Under the pieces are notes generated by a model. That model was not told where the DNA came from. It saw nothing but the letters and a program-made list of their open reading frames with translations, and made no database searches. This document shows positions 1 to 8,689 of a stretch of DNA of 64,000 nt, one piece after another; positions within the stretch are counted from its first letter, which is position 1; every line of letters begins with the position of its first letter. This stretch comes from CAVZCK01 sp963773735. GTDB taxonomy: Bacteria > Pseudomonadota > Alphaproteobacteria > Rhizobiales > Rhodomicrobiaceae. A program made the translations under genes and the position numbers. The stretch is from contig CAVZCK010000025.1 in the NCBI GenBank assembly GCA_963773735.1, positions 1-64,000 of the forward strand, in the 5' to 3' direction.

Positions 1-1
1 G

Positions 2-1332
2 CTGTCGAGCGCCGCGCTTGTCGAGAATGCGCTGGAGCGCATCGCCGCGCTCAATCCGAAGCTGGATAGCTTCGTCTGCGTGGCGGATGACGCGCGCGCA
101 CAGGCGACCAAGGCCGATGCCGAACTCCGCGATGGGAATTGGCGCGGTCCGCTCCATGGCGTCCCTATCGCGGTGAAGGACAATTACTTCACCCGCGATA
201 TGCCGACGCATGCTGGGACGGACGCACCGGGCATTCGTTTTTCGCAAAAAAATACCGCCGCTGTCGCCCGGCTGCGCGCGGCGGGCGCCGTCATCATCGG
301 CAAGACGCGGATGCATGAATTCGCCTGGGGCAATGTTTCACCGCCCACGAAGAACCCCTGGGACTAACCCGCGTGCCTGGCGGATCGAGTGGCGGCTCCG
401 GGGCAGCGGTAGCCGCGCGCATCGTGCCGGTGGCGATGGGATCGGATACGGGCGGCTCAATCCGCATCCCCGCGAGCCTTTGCGGCACGGTCGGGCTGAA
501 GCCGACTTTCGGCCGCGTGAGCCGCCCCGGGATCGTGCCGCATAGCTGGTCGCTCGACCATGCCGGACCGCTTTCCTACACCGTTGCCGACTGCGCATAT
601 GTGCTGAACGCGATCTCCGGTTACGATGCAGCCGATGCTGGCTCGGCCCGGGCGGAGGTGCCGGATTTCGCCGCCGCGCTTGGCCAGCCCCTAGCGAGCC
701 TGCGGGTGGGGGTCTGCAAAAATCATTTCTTCGGCCGCAATCAGATCGATGTCGATGCGGCGATCGAGGCGGTGATCCGCTTTTACAGCGACGCGGGCGC
801 CAAGATCGTCGAATTCGAGCTGCCGATCCTCGCCTTCGGCCTGGGCGCAATCTTCGCCATCGAGCTGTCCTCCTCAACCGCCTATCACAGCCGCAATCTG
901 GCGAGCGGCGCGGCGGCGGGGTTCACCGAAGATGTGCGTCTGCTCGTCGAGATGGGGCAACTCGTCACCGGCCCGGATTATCTCAAGGCCGAACAGTTCC
1001 GCCGCGTGCTGATCGAGGATCTCGCGCGGGTATTCGCCGATGTCGACGTGATCCTTGGCCCGACCTGTCCGCTCACCGCCTGGCCGATAGGGGAATGGAC
1101 CGTGCGCGTTGGCCCGGAGGACGAGAGCGTGCTCGCGGCCTCCTGGCGCCTCACCTACCCGTGGAACCTGGCCGGGCTGCCGGCCATTTCGCTGCCCTGC
1201 GGCTTCGATGCGAGCGGCCTGCCGATCGGGTTGCAGCTTGCCGGACGCCCCTTCGACGAGATGACCGTCATCCGCGCCGCCGACGCCTATGAGCGCGCCC
1301 ATGACTGGAAAGATATGCGCCCCAAACTCTGA
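2..1332 (+). pseudogene. Amidase (amidase-signature family), 5' partial, frameshifted
   Basis: Amidase-signature hydrolases cleave amide bonds with a Ser-cisSer-Lys triad. About 443 residues are visible, and the frame is open at the window edge, so only a short N-terminus is missing. The catalytic lysine lies in GVPIAVKDN (near visible residue 59). The glycine/serine-rich signature GGSSGGSG and the second serine motif GSDTGGSIRIPAS follow. The frame breaks near 362-366: the sequence reads NPWD then TAA, while inserting one C gives NPWDLTRVPGGSSGG, which matches the family at this spot. A nitrilase-type gene starts 17 bases after its stop, suggesting a joint role in breaking down an amide or carbamoyl compound. 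The substrate cannot be told. The single-base gap could be a read error or true decay. Confidence 0.85.
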
Positions 1333-1349
1333 GCACGAGAGCCAGCCCC

Positions 1350-2278
1350 ATGCCGACCGATCAGCATGCCGAAAGTCCGATCACCGTCGCCTGCATCCAG
1401 ATGGAGCCGCGCATCGGCGAGAAGGAGACCAATGTCGCCCGCTCGCTGGAAAAGATCGCAGAGGCTGCGGCCAAGGGCGCCAAGCTGATCGTGCTGCCGG
1501 AGCTGTGCAATTCCGGCTATGTCTTCGCCTCGCGGCAGGAAGCCTTCGCGCTGGCCGAGCCGGTGCCGGACGGTCCGACCACGCGGGCCTGGCTCGACGC
1601 GGCGCGCCAGCATGGGGCGGTGATCGTCGCCGGCATTTGCGACGGGCGGGCGACGCCCTCTACAACAGCGTCGCCATCGTCGGTCCCGACGGCTTCATCG
1701 GCACCTATCGCAAGGTTCATCTCTGGGGCGCCGAGAACTGTTCTTCGAGCCGGGCGATCTCGGCATGCCCGGTGTGGAAGACCGTGTTCGGGCGGATGGG
1801 GGCGGCTATCTGCTATGAGGATGGTTTCCAGAGACATATCGCCTCGCCGCGCTTCAGGGGGCCGACATCCTCTGGTTCCGACCAACTGGGTGCCGATGCC
1901 CGATCAGCCGGCGAACATGATGGTGATGGCGAACGTGCTGGCCATGGGCGGCGCACATTCCAACAGCATGTATGTGGCGGCGGCCGACCGTGTCGGCACC
2001 GAGCGCGACCAGCCTTTCCTCGGCTCAAGCCTAATCGTCAGCCATACGGGATTTCCGCTAGCTGGCCCCGCCAGCGCGACCGCCGAAGAGATCATTTACG
2101 CGGATGTGAACCTGTCGGACGCACGCCGCAAGCGCGTGCTGAACAGCTTTAACCAGCCACTGCGCGACCGCCAATCGATGTCTATGACGAGATGCTCGGC
2201 TCCGGCATCAAGCGCGGCTGGTATAACGTCTTCTTGTGCGCCGAACGATCTCGATTTACCGAGCAATCCGCCTCATAG
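1350..2278 (+). pseudogene. Carbon-nitrogen hydrolase (nitrilase superfamily), multiple frameshifts
   Basis: The ATG start gives MPTDQHAESPITVACIQMEP, a normal N-terminus for nitrilase-superfamily amidohydrolases. The Glu-Lys-Cys triad is still readable across frames: Glu51 in VLPELCNSG, Lys in YRKVHLWGAEN and Cys in AAICY. The frame changes near 1650, 1738, 1760-1880 and 2172. For example, adding one base at 1738 restores ENLFFEP, and one base near 2172 restores a frame that reads RIDVYDEMLG and KRGWYNV before a stop at 2276-2278. Between these breaks the protein is well conserved (NWVPMPDQPANMMVMAN). It follows the amidase closely, so the two were probably co-transcribed. The density of breaks is the highest in the window. 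Exact substrate is unknown. Confidence 0.8.
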
Positions 2279-2283
2279 CACGA

Positions 2284-2312
2284 TCGGGAAAAGTGGACAT
2301 CGGTTTTCCCGA
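2284..2312. repeat. Short palindrome of the alphaproteobacterial GGGAAAAGTGG type
   Basis: Two perfect 9-base arms (TCGGGAAAA and TTTTCCCGA) surround an 11-base centre. It lies just past the hydrolase stop. The GGGAAAAGTGG...GGTTTTCCC pattern is a widely dispersed intergenic palindrome in Hyphomicrobiales. It might also help end transcription, though no T-run follows. A related but degenerate copy is seen near 17690-17730. Confidence 0.6.
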
Positions 2313-2439
2313 ACCTGCGGCCAAGCGTTCAAGCTCCGATTCCTCGACTTTGCCTTGCAGCGCAGGGAAGGACCGGATTGCGCTGCAGCCCGCGGCGCCG
2401 GGCATAGCACAGCGCTCTATGGTCGTGAGACTTGATGCA

Positions 2440-2449
2440 GTCGCGCCAG
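2440..2449. repeat. Target-site duplication, left copy
   Basis: GTCGCGCCAG precedes the left terminal repeat of the insertion sequence and is repeated exactly at 3842-3851. A 9-10 base duplication is close to the 8-9 bases usual for IS256-family elements. Confidence 0.85.
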
Positions 2450-3841
2450 GAGCTATCGTGAATCTTGGTGACGGCGAGTCCATTGATCAGACGGCGGCGT
2501 AATCGTAGCCAGCTTCCAAGCCGTCGGTGAATTTGACGCCTTCAACCACTTTGGGCAACTGGTTTTGTCCATCGAGCCTTCGCCAGGAGGCCTGCGCCGC
2601 CTGGATCAGCTTGAACACCATTATCATCCCCGTTTCGTGCGAGAGGCAGCCTTTCGCTCTTGTCGTCCTATGGCGCACGGTGGCGAAGGTGCTCTCGATG
2701 GGATTGCTGGTCCGGATGTGTTTCCAATGCTCGGCGGGAAAGTCGTGGAAGGCAAGCAGCGCCTGGCGATCCTTGGCCAGGCAATCGGCGGCCTTGTCGT
2801 ATTTGGCCTGATATTTGGCGAGGAAGCGGTCGAACGCTCTCTCCGCGTCTGCGCGGCCTTCCGCCATCCAGATTTCCTTGAGGTCCGCCTTGGCTTTAGG
2901 CTGGACCGATTTCGGCAGTTTGTCGAGCACATTCAGAGTTTTGTGCACGCAGCAGCGCTGCTGCCGCGTGGCGCCGAATTCTTCTTCGAGCGCCTTCCAG
3001 AACCCGAGCGCGCCATCGCCAATGGCCAACTCCGGCGGAACGGATAGCCCTCGGCCCCTCAGATCGGCGAGCAACTCGCGCCAGGACTCGGCGCTTTCCC
3101 GGTAGCCTGACTGAAAACCGATCAACTCCTTCTTGCCCTCCGGCGTGGCGCCGATCAGCACAAGGATGCATTGCTTGTCCGGCTCCATGCGCGCCTGGAG
3201 ATAAACGCCGTCAGCCCAGATATAAACATAGCTCCGCGCCGAGAGGTCGCGCCTTTTCCAACGCTCAAACTCCTCCTGCCAGCCCGCTTTCAGACGGCTG
3301 AAGACGGCAGGCGAGAGGTTCGGCGCATCTTTGCCAAGCAAGGCGCCGAGCGCCTCCTGCATGTCGCCCATCGAGATGCCGCGCAGATAAAGCACCGGCA
3401 ACAGAGCATCGAGGCTCTTTGTTCGCCTGGCGTAAGGCGGCAGGATGCTGGATGAAAACTGGATGCGTTCGCCATCGGCAGCGCCGCGATCACGAAGGCG
3501 CGGCTGGCGCACCGCCACCGGTCCGATGCCGGTCTGGATCGTGCGCTCAGGCAAATGCCCGTGGCGCACAAGCCGCTGTCGGCCATCCTCCGTCGTGAGG
3601 TGGCCATGGGCCGCGATACATTCGGCGACTTCGGCTTCAACGGCCTGGGCAAGCAATGCGCGGGCGCCGGTGCGCAGCGCCTCCGTCAGCGGATCGGTGA
3701 ACTCGCCCGGCTGGCGCAAGGTAATGATTTTATTGTCTTCCATGGCGTATCAATCCTCGTTTGGATGTGTGGCTGGCTTGTCACCGCCACGATACGCCGC
3801 CTCCCTTTCCTCGGCCCGTCACCAACTTTCCCGCATAGCTC
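2450..3841 (-). mobile_element. Complete IS256-family insertion sequence
   Basis: The element is about 1392 bases long and holds one transposase gene. Its left end begins GAGCTAT and carries TTGGTGACGG at 2466-2475. The right end, read on the other strand, also begins GAGCTAT and carries TTGGTGACGG, so the ends are imperfect inverted repeats of about 25 bases. A 10-base direct repeat (GTCGCGCCAG) sits outside both ends. Intact gene, intact ends and identical duplications indicate a fairly recent insertion. Joining the flanks across the element does not restore any gene I recognise, so it seems to have landed in a non-coding or degraded stretch between the nitrilase and the protease unit. Confidence 0.9.
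2487..3743 (-). CDS. IS256-family transposase (Mutator-like)
   Basis: The 418-residue protein is of normal length and uninterrupted. DDE catalytic residues are visible: Asp in YIWADGVYL, Asp in AIGDGALGFWKAL and Glu in SNPIESTFATVRHRT, the last being the most typical IS256/Mutator signature. CCVHKTLNVLDKLP lies between the second Asp and the Glu. The gene fills almost the whole element, starting about 98 bases inside the right terminal repeat and stopping about 37 bases from the left end. It catalyses cut-and-copy movement of this element through a circular intermediate, as known for the family. Confidence 0.95.
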   Translation of the reverse strand: MEDNKIITLRQPGEFTDPLTEALRTGARALLAQAVEAEVAECIAAHGHLTTEDGRQRLVRHGHLPERTIQTGIGPVAVRQPRLRDRGAADGERIQFSSSILPPYARRTKSLDALLPVLYLRGISMGDMQEALGALLGKDAPNLSPAVFSRLKAGWQEEFERWKRRDLSARSYVYIWADGVYLQARMEPDKQCILVLIGATPEGKKELIGFQSGYRESAESWRELLADLRGRGLSVPPELAIGDGALGFWKALEEEFGATRQQRCCVHKTLNVLDKLPKSVQPKAKADLKEIWMAEGRADAERAFDRFLAKYQAKYDKAADCLAKDRQALLAFHDFPAEHWKHIRTSNPIESTFATVRHRTTRAKGCLSHETGMIMVFKLIQAAQASWRRLDGQNQLPKVVEGVKFTDGLEAGYDYAAV

Positions 3842-3851
3842 GTCGCGCCAG
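3842..3851. repeat. Target-site duplication, right copy
   Basis: GTCGCGCCAG directly follows the right end of the insertion sequence and is identical to 2440-2449. Confidence 0.85.
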
Positions 3852-3932
3852 TGGTCGAGCGCGGCCATCCGCATATCTCCGGAGTTTGCAGGCCTTGCCT
3901 GGCATCGACCGCAAGTGGGTGACAGTTTCGCC

Positions 3933-4055
3933 TCAGCTTCCGGTTCTGCCGACGCCGTAGACGATGAGACCGAGCGCACCCAAGGCCAGTAAGAAGCGCC
4001 GCCGGTTCAGGTCCAATTCTCGTCTGTCGTTTCGAAAAACATCGCCGGTCGTCAT
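3933..4055 (-). CDS. Possible 40-residue small membrane protein or broken N-terminus
   Basis: From an ATG at 4055 the minus strand encodes 40 residues: a charged start, then LNRRRFLLALGALGLIVYGV, then a short tail. This resembles either a single-span small protein or a twin-arginine-like signal whose downstream gene has been lost. It lies just past the 3' end of the protease gene. There is no homology I can name and it may be non-coding. Confidence 0.3.
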   Translation of the reverse strand: MTTGDVFRNDRRELDLNRRRFLLALGALGLIVYGVGRTGS

Positions 4056-4086
4056 GGCCCGGCTGTGCGCCGCGGCTGGGATTTCG

Positions 4087-5025
4087 CTACCGCTTCGCCT
4101 CGCACTGGTCCGGCGTCGCCATGCACTTCGCCGCCCAGGACGCGAATTTGGACACTCTTGCGTAGACGCCGTACTTGCCCGGCTGGGCGCAGCCTTCACC
4201 CCAGCTCACTACGCCGACGAGCTTGGCGGCACCCGAAGCATCCGTGGCCGTCAGAGGTCCGCCGCTGTCGCCCTGGCAGGAATCCTTGCCGCCTTCGGAA
4301 AAGCCGGCGCACATCATGTTCGCCGTCACCGCGCCATTGTAGCTGACCGGATCATTGCAATCCGCATTGCTGACGATGGGCACGGAGACCTGCTTCAGCG
4401 TGGGCGACGGCTCGCCGCTTTCGCTGACGCCCCATCCCGTCACCATGGCGTTTTCGCGGGGCGCAGCAAGCCGTGCCTCGATCGCGGCGTCGGCCAGCGC
4501 AACTGGACCGCCCGCCTGCAAGGTGCCGTCGATCTTGAGCAGCGCGACGTCGTTGTCGTGGTTGGACGGGTTGTAGTCCTTGTGAACGAAGATGGCCTTG
4601 ACATTATGTCGATGGCCGCCGCTGGCGAGATCCGCAGTGCCGCTCAGCACATGAACGTCGATCGGGTTGTTGCCGTTTACGCAATGTGCGGCCGTCAGCA
4701 CCCAGGCCGCATTGAGGATGGAGCCGCCGCAGAACTGCGCCTTGGGCGTGTCCGCGATCCAGGAAACCAGCAGCGCAACCTGCCAGGGATGGTCGGCGAA
4801 ATTGGCGTCCTGGCCGCCGATGATCTTGCGCTGGCCAAGCGTCTTGTCGAGGAAGCGGTCGACGGCGGCGCGGAACGGCTCGGAGCGATTTTGCAGGCCG
4901 GGGACCGCGGGATCCTGGGCTGAGGCCGGAGATGAGAGCCAGGCAAAGCCACAAGCGCAAGCGGCAGCCGCAATCGTCACCGCATATCCGGCGACAGAAC
5001 GAAAGCCTTCCATAGGCGTCCCCAT
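4087..5025 (-). CDS. Secreted trypsin-like serine protease (S1A)
   Basis: This 312-residue protein has a hydrophobic N-terminus ending at PASAQD, consistent with Sec export. A pro-region follows up to R66-K67, and the mature chain would begin at I68-I-G-G, the classical zymogen activation site. The triad is complete: His114 in LTAAHC, Asp159 in DNDVALL and Ser254 in GDSGGP. Asp248, six residues before the serine, occupies the S1 position that gives trypsin-type cleavage after Arg or Lys. The gene starts 3 bases after the stop of the caspase-like gene upstream, so the two form one transcription unit. That arrangement suggests that one protease might process the other. Fold and class are certain; the biological target is unknown. 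Confidence 0.92.
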   Translation of the reverse strand: MGTPMEGFRSVAGYAVTIAAAACACGFAWLSSPASAQDPAVPGLQNRSEPFRAAVDRFLDKTLGQRKIIGGQDANFADHPWQVALLVSWIADTPKAQFCGGSILNAAWVLTAAHCVNGNNPIDVHVLSGTADLASGGHRHNVKAIFVHKDYNPSNHDNDVALLKIDGTLQAGGPVALADAAIEARLAAPRENAMVTGWGVSESGEPSPTLKQVSVPIVSNADCNDPVSYNGAVTANMMCAGFSEGGKDSCQGDSGGPLTATDASGAAKLVGVVSWGEGCAQPGKYGVYARVSKFASWAAKCMATPDQCEAKR

Positions 5026-5028
5026 TGT

Positions 5029-6805
5029 CTATTTATCCGGCTTGATGATCGTGAGCTGGTCAGGTGTCGCGACGGAGCGGGGCGCGTCCGCTTCGAGCTG
5101 GAACTGCTCCGGCATCTTGACGACGATCTTGCTGGGCTCGACGCCGGAATCCAGAAGGTCCTTGCGGATCTGCAGGCTGCGCTGAAACGCCTGCATCCGC
5201 GCATGTCCCTGAGTGGGGGCATCGGGCGCGGAGTCGCTCAGCTCGACCTCGACCTTCGATCCTTTCAACTCGCCGAACTGATCGAGCGCGCTGTCGGCGC
5301 CGGGTATCCCGCGCTCCTTGTCCGGGAAAAGTTCCTTAAGCGGCACCGCCTTCGGCTGTTCGGGCGAGCCCGAGCCCCTGCCCTTGAGCGACTCGCTGAC
5401 GGGAACGCCGTCGATGGTGTTAACCTCAACCGCAACCCACGAGCCTGAGCCTTCGGGAGCGGCTTGCGGTTTTTTGAGCGTGAGAACCTTGGTCTTGGTT
5501 CTCTCGGCAACCTCCAGCGCTCTTTCCTCTTCGCTTCGGGCCTTGCCCTTAAAGCTGTCGAACTGCTGCGACTGCGTCGGCCGGTCCGCCGGGGTGAAGA
5601 ATTTGCGTTCCCGCGCCGGTTCTCTTTCCGCGACATGTCCGCCGGGGCTTGCCGCGCCGACGCCCCGGCGCTCCCTGGCGGGCCCGCGCAAGCTAAAGCC
5701 GCGGCTGCGCGTTTCCGGCTCGGAAGGCTCCGCCGAAGCCAGCACGGCCGGTTGATCGGCGGAGGAGAGCAGCATGCCCGGCGCGGCGGCGCCCGGCTCG
5801 GCGCGGTCCTTAAGCCATTTCCGCGCCATCGCGGCGTAAGGGCTCTCGGGAAAGGACAGCAGATAATATTTGACCGTCTCAGCGTCGCCCAAGCTCCGAG
5901 TCTGCTGCCAGGCGTCCCTGTAATTCCGCCGCATGACGTCGTCGGGATCGATGAATATGTCGCCATACATCACCCGCTGCTCGGAGGGAATCTGCTGTCC
6001 GCCGGAGTCTTCGCGAACTTTGCGCCGGACACCGTCGAACGTCTTGGTCAGGTCCCACCCCTTGGTGCCGAACAACTCCGCGAGATGGCGTGAATAGAGG
6101 CTGCCATTCGATCCATCGCTGCCGCTCCAGGCGGGTTTGCCCGGAGAGGCCGCGAGAGCGATCATCCAGCTCGCGTAGATGACCTCATGATCCAAAGGCG
6201 GGCTCGGCGCGGCCAAGCCCTGCGAGAGCGGAGCCGGCGACTTCGATCACACCCCGCCGTTCCGCGACGACCGGCCGGCAGTCCTGCGGCGTGGTGCGGC
6301 AGGCGTCGAGCACCAGGACATAGGCGGCGACGCCGTGCTTCTCCAATTGCTCGCTGATGTAGGTGACCGGGATGTCTTCGCGGACGACGTTGCCGGGACA
6401 GGCCGGAGCGTCCGAGGGCACCAGATAATTGAATTCGTTCCGCTGAAAGCCATGCCCGGAATAATAGACCAAGGCGATGTCGCCTTCATTGAGGGTGTCT
6501 GCAAAGCCCTGCACCGCCCTTATCAACGAGCTGCGATCGGTTGCGGTCGCCTGGGTGACGATGAAATTGAAGCTCTCGACCCTGGCCTTGAAGTGATTGG
6601 AATCGAGCTTGGAAACGGGAAGTTTTGGCAGATGAAGGTAGTTCGAAACGCCGATCACGAGCGCTTTCTTCGGCACCGGCGTTTCCGTCATATAGTCGTC
6701 GGCGCAGGCGGACGACGCAAACGGACAGGCGGCGAACGTAAGCAGCACCAGCGCATTCCCGAATTGGCGGAAAGCGGCGGAGCCGACGCGAAAGCAAACT
6801 CTCAT
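5029..6805 (-). pseudogene. Exported caspase-like (peptidase C14) protein, one frameshift
   Basis: The N-terminal part has a signal peptide ending near SSACADD and a caspase-like domain. The His-Cys dyad is visible: His118 in YYSGHGF and Cys169 in LVLDACR. After residue ~195 the frame breaks near 6205-6212; removing one G from a GGG run gives ALAGLAAPSPPLDHEVIYA, which continues the domain naturally. The downstream portion holds YSRHLAELFGTKGWDL and YGDIF-type segments typical of the C14 C-terminal half. It then runs into a long low-complexity linker and a roughly 100-residue tail ending at 5029. Total length would be about 590 residues. The trypsin-like gene follows 3 bases later. Bacterial C14 enzymes usually prefer Arg/Lys sites. 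The break may be a sequence error, so the intact protein could be functional. Confidence 0.82.
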
Positions 6806-7200
6806 GTCACAACAACCTACTAAAAAAGCAAGTAGAACGCGAACCGCGGCAAGCTAATATGCCGGTTCTGAAATGTAAATAGCGTTCAACCGAGACAACG
6901 TCCTCAACCGGCCGATAGCAGCGCGTATTTCTGCAACCGAAGAAGCTCCCCGAATGGGTCTCGGCAGGGACACCGAATATTGCGGCAGTCTTGTTGCCGC
7001 CGAAACGTTCGCTGAGCAATTTGACGATGACAAAGAGCTTCGCACCCAACTCTTCGCGCGGGTGTCTACGACTTCCACGTGGACTCCGCCCCTAGCCGCG
7101 CTGGCGGAGTTTGTGCTGAGGCAGCCCGACCCGTAGATATCTGACTGACTGCGAGCAATCGCGTGGTCTCAGCATCGATATCGCCACGTTCTTCAAAATA
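6806..7200. other. Gap without a recognisable gene
   Basis: About 395 bases between the caspase-like gene and the integrase remnant. Short open stretches exist on the minus strand but show no family I can recognise. The promoter of the caspase-trypsin unit should lie at its left end. I see no RNA gene or clear repeat. Confidence 0.5.
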
Positions 7201-7749
7201 TTGAGCGCTATCGTGACGTTGGAAAGGTTAGTAGAATTCCTCTCAATGGAAATGCTCGCGTGGCCGAACATTGATCGTTACGAACCCCAGCTTGAACGTT
7301 GGGTTCCTGCGCTTATCCGCTGCCTCGAATGGGATGAGGCGGCCCGGCGGGCGCTCTTGGCAGAACTCGGCAAACCTTACAGCACCGCGGGCTTTGGCAA
7401 TTCGTTCAAGGATTGGTGCAAAGAGGCCGGGTTGCCGCAAAGCACTTGTCACGGTCTGCGCAAGATAAGCGCCGTTCGTGCCGCGGAGGTATGCGCAAGC
7501 GAGCATGAGCTCATGGCGACGTTCGGCTGGGAAAATGCCGACATGGCGCGCGTCTATACGCGGAAAGCGGCGCAGAAAAAACTGGCCGCGAGCGGTGTCG
7601 CGAAGCTCACGCACAGCGGCACAATTGTCCCACCTTCTGTCCCACCAGAAGAAATAATCAACAAAATCCATCTCTTGATCGAATTGGCTCCCCGGGCCGG
7701 ACTCGAACCAGCGACCGAGCGGTTAACAGCCGCTTGCTCTACCAACTGA
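7201..7749 (+). pseudogene. Tyrosine recombinase (phage-type integrase) C-terminal remnant
   Basis: The segment from about residue 57 carries the C-terminal catalytic half of a tyrosine recombinase: GKPYSTAGFGNSFKDWC, then HGLRK (H-x-x-R), FGWENADMARVYTRKA with the Trp and nucleophilic Tyr. The first catalytic Arg and the core-binding region are absent, and the first 55 residues do not look like an integrase, so the gene is a truncated or rearranged leftover. The frame has no stop before tRNA-Asn and its last 20 or so residues are simply the tRNA gene read in reverse. This is the usual site of an integrated element, so it probably marks an old island end. Confidence 0.75.
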
Positions 7750-7760
7750 GCTACCGGGGA
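7685..7760 (-). tRNA. tRNA-Asn (GTT)
   Basis: On the minus strand the sequence begins TCCCCGG, has TAGCTCAGTTGGTAGAGC in the D-arm, CTGTTAA in the anticodon loop (anticodon GTT) and GGTTCGAGTCC in the T-arm. It ends CCGGGGA-G-CCA with the CCA encoded. The 7-base acceptor stem pairs perfectly. The integrase remnant on the other strand reads directly into its 3' end. Confidence 0.95.
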
Positions 7761-7945
7761 AGAGCGGGCGAACCCGTGTCGTCCGATGCGTATAGCAAAT
7801 ACGTGTTGGCTGTTCCACCCAAAATGCGATTGCTTCGACGGCAATTCAACCGTCATTCTGGTCTTTTAAGGTGAAGGGCAGGGGTTCGAGCGCGGCAATT
7901 GGCTGCCGCATTGCGCGCTGCATAACTCCGAGGTCAGGGTCGGCG

Positions 7946-8653
7946 ATGTTCAGCAAGTCTCAGCGCTATTACGACGCGATTTACGGCTTCAAGAACTATG
8001 AAGCGGAAGCGGCTCGTCTTCGCGCCCTGATCGACAAACACAAGCGCGCGCCGGGAAATACTCTGCTCGACGTCGCCTGCGGGACCGGCGCGCATATGGC
8101 CCTTCTCCGCGAGGCGTTCGAGGTCGAGGGCCTGGATCTGGATGAGGGCATGATCACGATCGCCCGGGCGCGCAATCCGGGCATGGTTTTTCACCTGGCG
8201 GACATGGTGTCGTTCGATTTGGGGCGCCGCTTCGATGTGGTCGCCTGCCTGTTCAGCTCGATCGCCTATGTCGCCACTGAAGAGCGGCTGCGAGAGGCAA
8301 TTGCGACCATGGCGCGCCATGTGCTGCCCGGCGGCGTGCTGATCGTCGAGCCGTATTACACGCCCGGCGGCTGGAAGCCGGGGCGGCGTGTCATGGCGAC
8401 CTTCGCCGACGAGCCGGAGCTGAAAATTGCGCGGATCGCGGTGCCGGAGCGCGACGGCTCGCTCGCGCGCTTCGATTTCCACTATCTCGTCGGAACGCCG
8501 GACGGCGTCGAGCATTTCGTCGAGCGCCATGAGGTGGGGCTGTTCACCCAAGAGCAATATCGCGAGGCGTTCACCCGCCTCGGCTTGACGGTGCATTACG
8601 AGGCGGACTGGCCGACGCGGCGCGGCCTTTATATCAGCGTCATGCCCGAGTGA
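7946..8653 (+). CDS. Class I SAM-dependent methyltransferase
   Basis: The 235-residue protein starts at the ATG at 7946, preceded by a GAGGTCAGGG purine stretch; longer in-frame starts upstream give a non-conserved N-terminus. It begins MFSKSQRYYDAIYGFKNYEA, a typical opening for small-molecule methyltransferases of the TylM1/DesVI type. Motif I is LLDVACGTGAHMALL, the acidic loop is GLDLDEGMI and motif III lies around MARHVLPGGVLIVEPYY. Such enzymes methylate an amino-sugar or related small molecule. The gene stands alone downstream of tRNA-Asn, so its substrate cannot be inferred from neighbours. Confidence 0.85.
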   Translation: MFSKSQRYYDAIYGFKNYEAEAARLRALIDKHKRAPGNTLLDVACGTGAHMALLREAFEVEGLDLDEGMITIARARNPGMVFHLADMVSFDLGRRFDVVACLFSSIAYVATEERLREAIATMARHVLPGGVLIVEPYYTPGGWKPGRRVMATFADEPELKIARIAVPERDGSLARFDFHYLVGTPDGVEHFVERHEVGLFTQEQYREAFTRLGLTVHYEADWPTRRGLYISVMPE

Positions 8654-8689
8654 TGCGAAACTCGCGGCGGCACCAGTTGCGCGCCGCGC

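Noticed and set aside
7554..7856. Minus-strand frame containing SSPVAQLVEQAAVNRSVAGSS
   Set aside because: This is the translation of the tRNA-Asn gene, a common artefact.
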